Of a stretch of 64,000 nt of DNA, positions 16,479-25,304 are shown in pieces. The translations under genes and the position numbers were made by a program. The notes beneath the pieces are model-generated. The model had not been told where the DNA came from. It saw nothing but the letters and a program-made list of their open reading frames with translations, and did no database searches. The stretch comes from Chloroflexota bacterium (GTDB lineage: Bacteria; Chloroflexota; FW602-bin22; JACPRP01), in assembly GCA_016210495.1 (NCBI GenBank), contig JACQUC010000018.1, positions 1-64,000 on the forward strand, read 5' to 3'. Positions within the stretch are counted from its first letter, which is position 1, and every line of letters begins with the position of its first letter.

Positions 16479-16481
16479 AAT
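16453..16481 (+). promoter_or_regulatory. Sigma-70 promoter for the kelch gene
   Basis: TTGACA at 16453-16458 and CATAAT at 16476-16481 with a 17-base spacer (11 of 12 consensus positions). It lies about 110 bases upstream of the kelch gene start and reads toward it. Confidence 0.6.
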
Positions 16482-16600
16482 ACCATCAGCCTAGCGGCCA
16501 GGTTGGGATGGCCCGCAGGCGCTGTCGGGGGTGTTAAGTACCGCTTCAAAGAAGACTCGCTTTGGTCGGCGTGCAGACCGTACGAGGAGGTGCGGACACT

Positions 16601-17722
16601 ATGCAACGGCTTCGACGGATTTGGTTGCCCCTGGTAATGCTGGCGTTGCCGCTTGGGCTGGGCATCGTCTTCTTTGGCCTTGCAGCATCGGGAAGCGAGG
16701 CAGAGGGACCGCAGGGCTCGCCTGTGACGCCGCAGGCCACACCCTCGCCGCGCTTCGGTCACAGCCTGGCGACCATCGACGGGTACGCCTATCTCTTTGG
16801 CGGACTGCAACTTTCCGGCGCCTCGTCGCCCGCGGTTTCGCCGCTCGGCTCTGTCTTGAACGACCTGTGGAAGTACAATTTTGCCGACAATGTTTGGGCT
16901 CCCATCGTCGCCGACCCCGCGCCCCCGGCTCGCGCCCATCACTCAGCGTCGGTGAGCGCTGGCAGGATGTACGTTTTCGGCGGCAACGACGCAGTGCGTG
17001 ACCTTGACGACATCTGGTCCTACGACCCGACCGCCAACCGCTGGAGACAAGAGCCTTCGCAGGGAACATCCACGCCCGAGGCACGCTCTTGGCACCAAAC
17101 GGTGGGCATCGACAGCCGCATTTACATGTTCGGGGGATAGGGAGTGGGCGACTGGATGTGGAGCTACGACCCCGCCGACGGCACTTGGACGGAAAGACGC
17201 GCCCACCCTGTGGGGTCGCGCTACGGCTTCAGTGCGGCGAATCTCGACGGCCAACTGGTCATTTCGGGCGGGCGCGGGTGGGCAGGCGAGTATATCGACG
17301 ATTCGTGGGCCTACAACACGCAGGCCAACCAGTGGTCTCGGTTGGCGATGTTGTCCGGGACGCAGCCGATAACGTTGCCGGCAACGGCAAAGCAGGCGAC
17401 GGCGGCGTCGGGCAACTCGATGTACATCTTCGGCGGAGAGGGGGCAGACGGGGCGGAGCGCAACACGGTGTGGCAGCTCCAGTTCACACGCAGCCCCACC
17501 GTGTCGGTCAGCTCGCTGGCGGCTCTTCCGGCGGCTCGGAAGGATGCCGCAGCTACGATTCTCCCGCCAAGTGGCTTTGGTCCGCAGGCCGGGCCTGGGA
17601 CGGTCCTGATCTTCGGTGGGCTGCGAGCCGGCCAGGCAATCGCGGAGACGACCATTTACGACATCGGCTGGCCATACCGGCTCCATCTGCCAGTTCTAGT
17701 GCGAAGCTACCAGCAGCAATAG
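16601..17722 (+). pseudogene. Secreted kelch-repeat protein with an in-frame TAG
   Basis: The reading frame from ATG 16601 (GAGGAGG ten bases upstream) encodes a signal anchor (about 5-30) followed by kelch blades with F-G-G and Y-D-P repeats, up to I-Y-M-F-G-G, then TAG at 17138-17140. The same frame resumes at once with G-V-G-D-W-M-W-S-Y-D-P and continues through further blades to 17722. A single substitution thus interrupts an otherwise intact gene of about 373 codons. The C-terminus Y-R-L-H-L-P-V-L-V-R resembles a short tail common on Chloroflexota secreted proteins. It may be a recent pseudogene, a sequencing error, or stop-codon readthrough. Confidence 0.75.
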
Positions 17723-17920
17723 CAGTCGCCACTGGCAGCGAGGGAAGGAATGGCCTGATGGCCGCCGTCAGCGCCCTCGTTCGACGAAGCGGGGAGACAG
17801 GACTATTGAACTGGAAGCCGGAGATCGTGGCACCGTCGGGCCAGGTGAGGGCCGCCAGGGCGAAGGTGTGCTCGGCAGAGCTCTGCCCCACTGGTCGCCA
17901 GGGTAACACGCCTGGGGGGG

Positions 17921-18076
17921 GTATGACTTGAACATCTGGCTTCGGAGAAAGGTAACCACGGAATACACGGAAGGCACGGAAAGATAAGTATGGCTTGAAC
18001 ATACAAGCTCGCGAGAAAGTTAACCACGGAAGGCGCGGAAAGATTGGCTTGGGTTGAACAGCCAGGCCTGGGAGAA
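17921..18076 (+). repeat. Tandem imperfect repeats, about 67-bp unit
   Basis: Two units (17921-17987 and 17988-18054) share a GTATG(A/G)CTTGAACAT start, a GAGAAAG(G/T)TAACCACGGA block and a CGGAAAGAT end. A third partial copy begins with GTTGAACAGCC near 18053. The 17723-18089 gap contains no gene other than this array. It may contribute to the 5' leader of the cupin gene. Confidence 0.65.
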
Positions 18077-18089
18077 GGGGGCGGATGAA

Positions 18090-18605
18090 GTGAGGAGAGT
18101 GCTCTTCATACCCAAAGAGGAGATTCACGGCCACTTCGCGAAGAACGCGCGGCAGGACATGAAAGTGGTGGCCCCGAATCGCTTGACCGATAAGCTCTTC
18201 GAGGCTCTGAAAGCGCGAGGGAAGGAGGTCAAGGCCGAGCGCCCCCTGACCGGCGATGTCTGGAAGCACTCGGATGTCGACGAGCCAAACGACCTAACTG
18301 AATCCAAGGACTTCGTCGACGGCAGCCTACCACAATACGCGGCGGGTCCTTTTGCGGTGGCCTTTGCCAACGAAAGGGCCGGCCAAGACGAACACTATCA
18401 CACTAAGCACCTGGAGATCTACTTTTCCGAGCATCCCTTAACCGCCGAGTATCGGTACCTGGGTGACCAGGAGACCAAAACCATCTGTCTGGAACAGGGC
18501 GGTGCCCTCGTTTTCGGTCCCGACGTCGTACACCGCGTGCGGCTGGGCGGGCTGACCATCGTCGTCGAGGTGCCCGCGGTGGCTGACGATAGGACGGTGG
18601 TGTGA
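18090..18605 (+). CDS. Cupin-fold protein of unknown function
   Basis: About 171 residues from GTG 18090 (the start is uncertain, since the frame stays open upstream into the repeats). The C-terminal half has cupin metal-ligand spacing: H-Y-H-T-K-H-L-E-I-Y-F gives two His and a Glu, and V-V-H-R-V about 50 residues later gives the last His. The N-terminal half (K-E-E-I-H-G-H-F, then a charged helical region) is not recognised. Cupins of this size are metal-dependent isomerases, dioxygenases or sugar-binding regulators. No neighbour indicates which. Confidence 0.6.
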   Translation: MRRVLFIPKEEIHGHFAKNARQDMKVVAPNRLTDKLFEALKARGKEVKAERPLTGDVWKHSDVDEPNDLTESKDFVDGSLPQYAAGPFAVAFANERAGQDEHYHTKHLEIYFSEHPLTAEYRYLGDQETKTICLEQGGALVFGPDVVHRVRLGGLTIVVEVPAVADDRTVV

Positions 18606-18693
18606 AAGGTTCGGTTGTAGCCGAGGTGGTTTTGCACTGCGTGAGGTGCTCTATTATCCACATCCGGATGAGTAACGGCGAGTGCTTGCCCGC

Positions 18694-19248
<555 letters not shown>

Positions 19249-19295
19249 CTTCCTCAACTGTCGGATGAAGGGACGAAGGCTTGAATGTCCTTCAT

Positions 19296-20309
19296 CTACA
19301 AGTACTTGAGTCTCTTCTTATGAGTTAGCAGATCACAACTGTCCAACATATTGGCTAGCTGTAGCGTGCCTGGGAGGTCTACTTCTATCACGGCCAGTCC
19401 GAATAGCGTTAGGACACATTGCGCCGACGTTCCGCGCCGCTCGACCCGCAGCTCGTGGATTGGCCTTGGCGCTAAGGGGACTCCTGGAGGGGGCAGGCCA
19501 GGATTGTTGACCATCCACTCATCGACTATGCGTCGCGTTTCGTTAGACGATGTGGACTGCTCGTCGAAGACATAGAAGACTGATTGCCTCGGAAGCCACA
19601 TCCAGCGTGGAGAGCCGATGACGGAGAAGCGCGCGATGATCGGAGGTTGGGTACGCAGCACGTATTCCCTCAGAGGATCGAGCTCGGGCATCATCGCCAC
19701 GTTTGGGCCTGCGGTTTTGCACACGTACTCAATAGTCGCTTTTGCGGCAAAACGGCACAGCGCTTGTGCTTCTGCATCTCCTCCTGTGCAATGTGTCTTT
19801 GCTCTCGAACTGAGGACGAATGGACCGTTTGTTCGAACATCTCGGCCACGGCTTTGGATCTTGCGAGCAATGTCTTCGGTCTTTAGGGCTACCTCCTCTT
19901 GGGTCCTACCGAAAAAGCGCAACCTGCGGCTGCCATCCTTCTGGGTACGCGTAATCTCCTCGACAGTCCCGTCACGGTAGTCGAAAAGGCCTGGGAAGTA
20001 CTCGCCAGTCCGCTCGTCCTCGACTTCGACGTTAATCTTGCCCCATGGCGTGAGCCTTGCTTCAACAGCAAGCCTGAAGACCAAACTGCACCTCGAAGAT
20101 AGGTTGTCGACATTAGCGCCAAGGGTGTTGTTGCACTTCTCGCACACCTCGCGCACCGTCAACCAAGAGAAGCCGGTGAGGGCTTCGGGAATAATATGTT
20201 CGATGGAACCGGTCGTTTCCTGCTTGCAGAACAGGCATCGCACGTGTCGTCCGTTACCGTCCTTTTCTTCTGAAATGTCCAGTACGTGGTAAGGCAGGTG
20301 GCTATACAC
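19296..20309 (-). CDS. HNH endonuclease-domain protein
   Basis: This 337-residue protein has an N-terminal zinc-HNH module: C-L-F-C-K at about 25, S-I-E-H-I-I-P-E-A-L at about 36 (the catalytic H), and C-E-K-C-N-N-T-L-G at about 56. The two C-x-x-C pairs frame the active His. The remaining 260 residues are not recognised and may determine target specificity. Such proteins can be restriction-like or defence nucleases. It stands alone between the broken DUF5615 and PIN modules. The HNH call is firm; the role is unknown. Confidence 0.75.
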   Translation of the reverse strand: MYSHLPYHVLDISEEKDGNGRHVRCLFCKQETTGSIEHIIPEALTGFSWLTVREVCEKCNNTLGANVDNLSSRCSLVFRLAVEARLTPWGKINVEVEDERTGEYFPGLFDYRDGTVEEITRTQKDGSRRLRFFGRTQEEVALKTEDIARKIQSRGRDVRTNGPFVLSSRAKTHCTGGDAEAQALCRFAAKATIEYVCKTAGPNVAMMPELDPLREYVLRTQPPIIARFSVIGSPRWMWLPRQSVFYVFDEQSTSSNETRRIVDEWMVNNPGLPPPGVPLAPRPIHELRVERRGTSAQCVLTLFGLAVIEVDLPGTLQLANMLDSCDLLTHKKRLKYL

Positions 20310-20533
20310 TGATCATCCTAACACAAACCGCAGGGCGGGTGCTGGCCAAGACGCGACAGGTAACAGTCTGCTCATAAGAGTAGTTACATTGGCGGTCTAG
20401 TAGGTCGGCGCGATGATGGCATTAGTGGACAAAAGTGCTTCTTCTGTCCAGGATCCGCCGGCCGGATGCCGGGGCTTGAGCCAAATGGCCGTGCCCGTGG
20501 TTGTAAGTTCCGAGCCGCCGGTACAGCCTCTGC
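20310..20533. other. Intergenic stretch without a recognised gene
   Basis: This separates the HNH gene from the PIN remnant. I see no clear promoter, repeat or protein-like frame. Confidence 0.3.
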
Positions 20534-20906
20534 TCAACCTTTCGTGCGTTCCTCAAGGATCTCCAGGAACCGTCGCGGTGGGACGATAGGAATTCCAGAA
20601 AAGGTGCGAAGCTCAGTTAGATGTTCGTCGGAAGCAACGATATAATCCACTCTGCCCTCTGCTGCACAGGCCAGGATCTTGTTGTCGGAGGGGTCGTCAT
20701 CCACCACGTCTACCTCAGCCTCGCCGGCGGTGACTGTGGTGGCTAAGGCCATTGAGTCAACGAAGAGAAGAGGTGGATCTCTTCCTCGCTCCAACGGTGG
20801 CGCTTCCTAATGCGAGGATAGAAAAGGACTCGACGCAGATCCTCAAGGATGGGGAAAGACGTCACAAGCTCAAAATCAGCCTTGTACCAGGCCTGAATGA
20901 TCTGAG
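20534..20906 (-). pseudogene. Frameshifted PIN-domain toxin (Phd partner)
   Basis: Two frames together give most of a COG1569-type PIN toxin. The upstream frame (about 20906-20772) reads A-Q-I-I-Q-A-W-Y-K, then F-E-L-V-T-S-F-P-I-L-E-D-L, P-R-I-R-K-R-H-R-W-S. A shift near 20770 leads into D-D-D-P-S-D-N-K-I-L-A-C-A and V-A-S-D-E-H-L, which carry the later acidic active-site residues. The expected N-terminal D-T-N strand is absent and is replaced by the palindrome at 20907-20966. The linked Phd antitoxin is intact. Confidence 0.7.
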
Positions 20907-20966
20907 CCGGGAGCGCCCCGCTCTGCGGGGCCCGCCCCCTCGCGGGCGAGACGCCTGCGCTCCCGG
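20907..20966. repeat. Palindromic element that truncates the PIN toxin
   Basis: The 60-base GC-rich element is bounded by CCGGGAGCG (20907-20915) and its exact reverse complement CGCTCCCGG (20958-20966), with further internal self-complementarity. It sits where the N-terminus of the PIN gene should be. Confidence 0.65.
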
Positions 20967-21019
20967 ATTCCTCCCAGCCAATTTATGACCCAGCCCCACT
21001 TAGATCAAAGTGCGCAACG

Positions 21020-21313
21020 TTATGATGCCTTGGGAGAAGCTTGCTCTTGCCTTAGAGTGTCCATACCCTCCTGGACATCCCTCTCAAGCTCCCTCGGAGG
21101 CACGTCGTTGCTGCGCGCCGAGGCTTCCTCCATCATGCCGAAGACCCGCTCCTTGGCAAGCCGTTTCCATAGCTGGTACTCGTCTATCGGGACGATGACT
21201 GCCATGGCTCGGCCTGAGCGTTCGATCACAAAATGATCGTGCTTGTAGAAAGCTTCCTCAATGAGTTGACCAAACTTGCGCCTGGCCTCGTAAGCCCCAA
21301 TGGACTTTTCCAT
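21020..21313 (-). CDS. Phd/YefM-family antitoxin
   Basis: A 97-residue prevent-host-death family protein: K-S-I-G-A-Y-E-A-R-R-K-F-G-Q-L-I at the N-terminus forms the DNA-binding part, and H-F-V-I-E-R-S-G-R-A-M-A-V-I-V-P completes the Phd fold. The helical tail would wrap the toxin. The cognate PIN toxin lies downstream (20534-20906) but is broken. The promoter region has several inverted repeats, so autoregulation is likely intact. Normal length for the family. Confidence 0.85.
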   Translation of the reverse strand: MEKSIGAYEARRKFGQLIEEAFYKHDHFVIERSGRAMAVIVPIDEYQLWKRLAKERVFGMMEEASARSNDVPPRELERDVQEGMDTLRQEQASPKAS

Positions 21314-21336
21314 CTTTAGTGCCTGCCTTTTCCAGG

Positions 21337-21402
21337 AGAACTGTGTGATTCACACAATTGCGTAGATTGTGCAATTATGACACAGTTCTGTTTGCGTGTC
21401 AA
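21337..21402 (-). promoter_or_regulatory. Promoter and operator of the Phd antitoxin
   Basis: On the minus strand TTGACA (21402-21397) and CATAAT (21379-21374) have 17-base spacing. Three inverted repeats overlap or follow: AGAACTGTGT/ACACAGTTCT (21337-21346 and 21380-21389, perfect), TGTGTGA-T-TCACACA (21342-21356), and AATTGC/GCAATT (21356-21361 and 21371-21376). This is the layout expected for conditional TA autoregulation. Confidence 0.7.
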
Positions 21403-21561
21403 ATCGCTTGCCAGTTTGGGCCTGGTTTCGTCTACGGTTCACAGTGGAACTTGCAGTTCATCATCTCAATCCGGTGGACGTAGTGGTGTCATTGATGAAT
21501 CTCTGTTACGCGTACGCGCTTGGATTGCTGGGGCGGATACCGGAAACCAGATTCATCGACG
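21403..21561. other. Intergenic part of the 21314-21648 gap
   Basis: Outside the two TA promoters I see no strong gene. A minus-strand frame from ATG 21620 to 21489 could encode about 43 residues, but it lacks a good ribosome-binding site and was not called. Confidence 0.3.
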
Positions 21562-21591
21562 TTGACAACGAAAACGTATCCATGATATTCT
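21562..21591 (+). promoter_or_regulatory. Promoter of the HTH/PIN module
   Basis: TTGACA at 21562-21567 with TATTCT at 21586-21591 (18-base spacer), 58 bases upstream of the HTH gene. Confidence 0.45.
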
Positions 21592-21648
21592 ATAGGACGA
21601 CGAGGCAACCGTGTATTCATCACGTGCCCTTTCGTCGGAGGTGATAAG

Positions 21649-22041
21649 ATGATTATGGTCGGCGAAGAGTACGTCACCGTTGCCCAGGCAGCGCAGCTTT
21701 TCAGTATCAGCCGCTCGACCCTCTGGCGCTGGATCGACCAGGGGAGGCTCCCCGCCTATCGCTTGGGCCAGCGGCGGGTGCTGATCAGACAGGACGACTT
21801 GAAGACGCTCATCACTCCTGCCAGAGCGGAGGGAAGACGGGGTATGACCGAGATCGAGAAGGAACGGGAGCGGCTGAGCAGGCCCCTCACCGTTGAGGAG
21901 CGGAGGAAGGCGCTGGTGGCACTGGAAGCCGCCGAGCGATTCTCTGCCGAGCTACGCAGGCGGCGAGGCGGAGAGCTCTTCTCCGACTCGGCGGAGATCG
22001 TCCGCGAGATGCGGGAAGAGCGTGCCAGGGAACTCTCATGA
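21649..22041 (+). CDS. Excisionase-type HTH antitoxin
   Basis: A 130-residue protein with an N-terminal helix-turn-helix of the MerR/excisionase type: Y-V-T-V-A-Q-A-A-Q-L-F-S-I-S-R-S-T-L-W-R, then I-D-Q-G-R-L-P-A-Y-R-L-G-Q-R-R. A charged helical C-terminus follows (about 60-130), suitable for binding a toxin. GGAGGTGATAAG directly precedes the ATG. The stop overlaps the PIN gene (ATGA at 22038), so this is a translationally coupled type II antitoxin. The family as a whole also includes excisionases, but the PIN partner decides the call. Confidence 0.8.
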   Translation: MIMVGEEYVTVAQAAQLFSISRSTLWRWIDQGRLPAYRLGQRRVLIRQDDLKTLITPARAEGRRGMTEIEKERERLSRPLTVEERRKALVALEAAERFSAELRRRRGGELFSDSAEIVREMREERARELS

Positions 22042-22487
22042 TCTGCGTGGACGCCAGCCTTGCTGCCAAATGGGTCTTCGAGGAGGAGCTTTCCGAGGAG
22101 GCCAGGGCTCTCTATCGTGACGCCATCACGACCTCGGAGCGAATTGTCGCTCCGCCCCTCTTACCGATCGAGGTAACCAACATCGTGCGCCAGCGGATGC
22201 GGCGGATCAAGCCGCCGGCACAGCAACCAGTGTCCCTGACCGAGGCCCAAGAGGCACTCGATCGCTTCCTGGCCTTTGCCGTCGAGATCAGCTTGCCTTC
22301 CCGGCTCCATCGGCAGGCCCTGGCGCTGGCTGTCGCCCACGGCCTTGCGGCGGTCTACGACGCTCACTACGTCGCCCTGGCTCAGATGTTGGGCTGCGAG
22401 TTCTGGACGGCCGATCGGAACCTGGTCAATGCGCTCCGGGAGAAGCTACCATTCGTGCGGTGGATAGGCGATTACGTGCGGCGGTGA
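22038..22487 (+). CDS. vapC: VapC-type PIN toxin
   Basis: A 149-residue PIN-domain RNase with an apparently complete active site: D5 in I-C-V-D-A-S, the Glu in L-P-I-E-V-T-N-I-V, the Asp in A-V-Y-D-A-H-Y-V-A-L-A, and the last Asp in W-T-A-D-R-N-L. VapC toxins cleave tRNA or rRNA in a Mg2+-dependent way. Coupled to the HTH antitoxin upstream. It is one of only two apparently intact TA toxins in the window. Confidence 0.85.
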   Translation: MICVDASLAAKWVFEEELSEEARALYRDAITTSERIVAPPLLPIEVTNIVRQRMRRIKPPAQQPVSLTEAQEALDRFLAFAVEISLPSRLHRQALALAVAHGLAAVYDAHYVALAQMLGCEFWTADRNLVNALREKLPFVRWIGDYVRR

Positions 22488-22642
22488 GTAATGGCGGGAT
22501 TGTGTCTGGCCATCTGAGTGAAGGGCCAGCGGTACCTCTGCACCCCGAGGTCTAGGCGCCCCGTGATGGTGTCGGCTCGTGTGTCGAATTCAAGCAGATT
22601 GTCGGTTGTCGGCCGAGGCCAGCCAGCACCCACTTTCTCCAC

Positions 22643-22672
22643 TAGACATCACACTTCCATTTGCGCTATACT
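22643..22672 (+). promoter_or_regulatory. Candidate promoter of the mrp operon
   Basis: TAGACA at 22643-22648 and TATACT at 22667-22672 with an 18-base spacer. If used, the mrpA transcript has a leader of roughly 240 bases. Confidence 0.45.
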
Positions 22673-22712
22673 GCGGCCAACGAAATATTATGGATGACCA
22701 ACAGGCCCGGGG

Positions 22713-22769
22713 GCGCCGCACCGGTTATCAGGCGGCGCTAGGTGGAGACTGGCATGAGGTCTCTTTTTT
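22713..22769 (+). promoter_or_regulatory. Structured leader of the mrp operon
   Basis: A 7-bp GC stem (GCGCCGC 22713-22719 with GCGGCGC 22732-22738, 12-base loop) is followed by a GAGAC/GTCTC stem (22745-22749 and 22759-22763) and six T residues (22764-22769), an attenuator-like layout about 150 bases before mrpA. The second stem is short, so termination is not certain. I do not recognise a known riboswitch class. The rest of the 22488-22916 gap shows nothing else. Confidence 0.4.
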
Positions 22770-22916
22770 CGTTCTTTATTCAGCGGAGCCCCGGGCCGCA
22801 GCTTTCGGTAACGCCACAGCGCCGTGGCCAGTCCTTCCGCAGAAGGATTGCAGGCGGGAATCCGGGGTCGAGCTCTCGCGTAATCGACAAGACGACTTCC
22901 TGCGGTGTGTTGGAGT

Positions 22917-25304
22917 ATGGCGTCGGCGTTTATCGTCATCGTGGTCTCTTTGCCCCTTCTGGCGGCAGCCATGACCCCCTATCTCGCTCCATTTCTCAAG
23001 GGCAGAGTTGGCTGGTGGGCCGCCGGTAGTGCCCTCGTTTCGCTGTTGCTGGTGGCCTCTTTTGCGCCGGCAGTAGCCAGGGGCGAGCAGCTCGCCCTGG
23101 GCGTCGAATGGGTGCCCGCGCTAGGCATCAACGTGTCCTTCCTCGTCGACGGCCTCGGCCTGCTCTTCGCGTCGATCATCACGGGCGTAGGCGTGCTGAT
23201 CTTCGTCTATTCGCAGTGCTATCTCGAGCACGACGAAAACCACGTGCGGTTCTACGCTCTGATGCTGCTGTTTATGGGCGCGATGCTGGGGACCGTGCTT
23301 AGCGCGAACCTCATGTTCCTGTTTGTCTTCTGGGAGCTGACGAGCCTCAGCTCGTTTTTCTTGATCGGGTTCAAGTCGGATCGGGAGGAGAATCGGCTGG
23401 CTGCCCTGCAGGCGCTGATGGTGACCGCGCTTGGCGGGTTGGCGATGCTCGCGGGCTTCATTCTGCTGTACGGCGTCACCGGCACGTTCGAGCTGGCACA
23501 GTTGTGGGAGCGGCGCGAGGAGATCACGTCCAGCCCGCTGTACCTCCCCATTCTGGTGCTGGTGCTGGCCGGCGCGTTCTCGAAGTCCGCGCTCTTCCCC
23601 TTCCACTTCTGGCTGCCAAACGCTATGGTGGCGCCGACGCCGGTGAGCGCCTATCTGCACTCGGCGGCGATGGTGAAGGCGGGAATCTACTTGATCGCTC
23701 GCTTCTATCCTATTCTCGGAGGCACGCAGGAATGGCTGTATCTGGTTGGCGGGGTGGGAATGGTCACCATGCTGTTAGGCTCGTATCTGGCGATTCGCCA
23801 GGTCGAGCTGAAGGCGATGATGGCCTACTCGACGGTCAGCCAGTTGGGGCTGATCGCCGCGGGCTACGGTTTCGGCGGCGAGCTGGGGGTGCTGGCGGCA
23901 ACGTTCCAGACGCTGAACCACGCCGTGTTCAAGGCGGCGCTGTTCATGGTCGTGGGCATAGTCGATCACGCGGCGAGCACGCGCCATTTCAACAGGCTGG
24001 GGGGATTGGCGGAGAGGATGCCCGCGACGGCCGCGGTCGCGGCGCTGGGGGTGCTCTCGCTGGCCGGCGTGCCCCCATTGAACGGTTTCTTGAGCAAGGA
24101 GTTGGTTTTTGAGGCCTTGATAAATCAAGGCCCCACAGCCTGGATCTATCAAGGCCCAACAGGCTTAATGGATCAAGGCCCCACGGCCCTGCTGAATCAA
24201 GGCACCACCCTCTGGTTTGTTCCTTTGCTGATGGCTCTCGGCGCCGTTCTGACCGTGATCTACTCGCTCAGGTTCTTCATCGGCGCGTTTTTGGGACCGG
24301 CGGGTGACCCGTATCGCGACCTGCACGAGGTCTCGCCGCGTTTTCTGTTTCCGCCAGCCGTGCTGGCGGCGATTTGCGTGGTGATTGGCGTTGCGCCGGC
24401 CATAGCGTCAGGTTGGTTGCTGGCGCCCGCGGTGGCCAGCATCGCGCGGCATCCGGTGGAGGTGGACATTCATCTGTGGAACGGAGTCGGCTTGCCCGTG
24501 CTGATGAGCGCGGGGGCCATCGCCATCGGCGCCGTAGCCTACTGGCGGATTCGTCGCCTTCTCGCGCTAGAGGCGAGGGAAGCCGCTGCGTTCAGCTTCG
24601 AGCGGCTCTACGAGGCGTGCATTTCGTTCCTCAACTATGGAACGCCACAGATATTCGAGCGCTTGCAAAGCGGCTATCTCAGGCGATACGTGATGGTCGT
24701 CGCATCCGTGCCGGTGGCGCTGGCCGGCCTGGCGCTGTGGGCCAAAGGCGGCGTCGGCTTGCCAAGGGTAGATCTTGCCGCCGTGCAGGCCTACGATTAC
24801 GGGATCGTCGTGTTCTTCTTGCTGGCGACGCTGGCCACGGCGGCTCAACGCGACCGGCTTGGCGCCATTCTGGCGTTGGGCGCTGTCGGCAGTCTGGTCT
24901 CGCTCACGTACGTGCTCTACAGCGCTCCGGACCTGGCCCTGACCCAGCTTCTGATAGAGATACTCTCGGTCGTGCTGTTCGCGCTGGTTTTCGTGTACAT
25001 GCTGCCCTTTTCGCGGCCCCAGATCGTGCGAGCGGGCCTTGCCAGAGATGCCGCCATCGGCACTGCCGTGGGGGTGATGGTGATGGCGCTTATGCTGGCG
25101 ATCACCTCTTCGCCCATTTACGCGTCGATCAGGGACTACTACGTTCAGGCGTCCTCGCCGCTGGCGGGCGGTGACAATCTGGTGAATGTCATAATTGTGG
25201 ATTTCCGTGGTTATGACACTATGGGTGAAATCGTGGTTTTGGCGATATCGGCCATAGCGCTCTTCGCGCTGGTGAAGCTAGGCAGAGGGAGGAAAACGAC
25301 TTGA
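22917..25304 (+). CDS. mrpA: Mrp Na+/H+ antiporter subunit A
   Basis: About 795 residues: a large polytopic protein with the NuoL-like proton-translocating core (V-F-W-E-L-T-S-L-S-S-F-F, P-F-H-F-W-L-P-N-A-M, H-S-A-A-M-V-K-A-G) and the MrpA-specific C-terminal extension (D-L-A-L-T-Q-L-L-I-E, then D-F-R-G-Y-D-T-M-G-E). It forms the Mrp complex with the six following genes and drives Na+ (or K+) export with H+ import. ATG 22917 is chosen over GTG 22905. A 4 x 8-residue repeat (about 403-434) is inserted in the loop after F-L-S-K-E-L-V-F-E. Stop overlaps mrpB. Confidence 0.9.
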   Translation: MASAFIVIVVSLPLLAAAMTPYLAPFLKGRVGWWAAGSALVSLLLVASFAPAVARGEQLALGVEWVPALGINVSFLVDGLGLLFASIITGVGVLIFVYSQCYLEHDENHVRFYALMLLFMGAMLGTVLSANLMFLFVFWELTSLSSFFLIGFKSDREENRLAALQALMVTALGGLAMLAGFILLYGVTGTFELAQLWERREEITSSPLYLPILVLVLAGAFSKSALFPFHFWLPNAMVAPTPVSAYLHSAAMVKAGIYLIARFYPILGGTQEWLYLVGGVGMVTMLLGSYLAIRQVELKAMMAYSTVSQLGLIAAGYGFGGELGVLAATFQTLNHAVFKAALFMVVGIVDHAASTRHFNRLGGLAERMPATAAVAALGVLSLAGVPPLNGFLSKELVFEALINQGPTAWIYQGPTGLMDQGPTALLNQGTTLWFVPLLMALGAVLTVIYSLRFFIGAFLGPAGDPYRDLHEVSPRFLFPPAVLAAICVVIGVAPAIASGWLLAPAVASIARHPVEVDIHLWNGVGLPVLMSAGAIAIGAVAYWRIRRLLALEAREAAAFSFERLYEACISFLNYGTPQIFERLQSGYLRRYVMVVASVPVALAGLALWAKGGVGLPRVDLAAVQAYDYGIVVFFLLATLATAAQRDRLGAILALGAVGSLVSLTYVLYSAPDLALTQLLIEILSVVLFALVFVYMLPFSRPQIVRAGLARDAAIGTAVGVMVMALMLAITSSPIYASIRDYYVQASSPLAGGDNLVNVIIVDFRGYDTMGEIVVLAISAIALFALVKLGRGRKTT
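24124..24219 (+). repeat. 4 x 24-bp in-frame tandem repeat inside mrpA
   Basis: ATCAAGGCCCCAC or a one-base variant begins at 24124, 24148, 24172 and 24196, an exact 24-bp period. The units encode octapeptides built on N/Y/D-Q-G-P-T. The same 13-mer recurs at 45541-45553 and 51630-51642, where in reverse it provides stop codons. Confidence 0.85.

Noticed and set aside
21489..21620. Minus-strand micro-ORF of about 43 codons upstream of the HTH antitoxin
   Set aside because: Weak ribosome-binding site and overlap with the promoter region of the opposite gene.
24124..24219. CRISPR-like array
   Set aside because: Repeats are 24 bp with no spacers between units and are translated in frame within mrpA.
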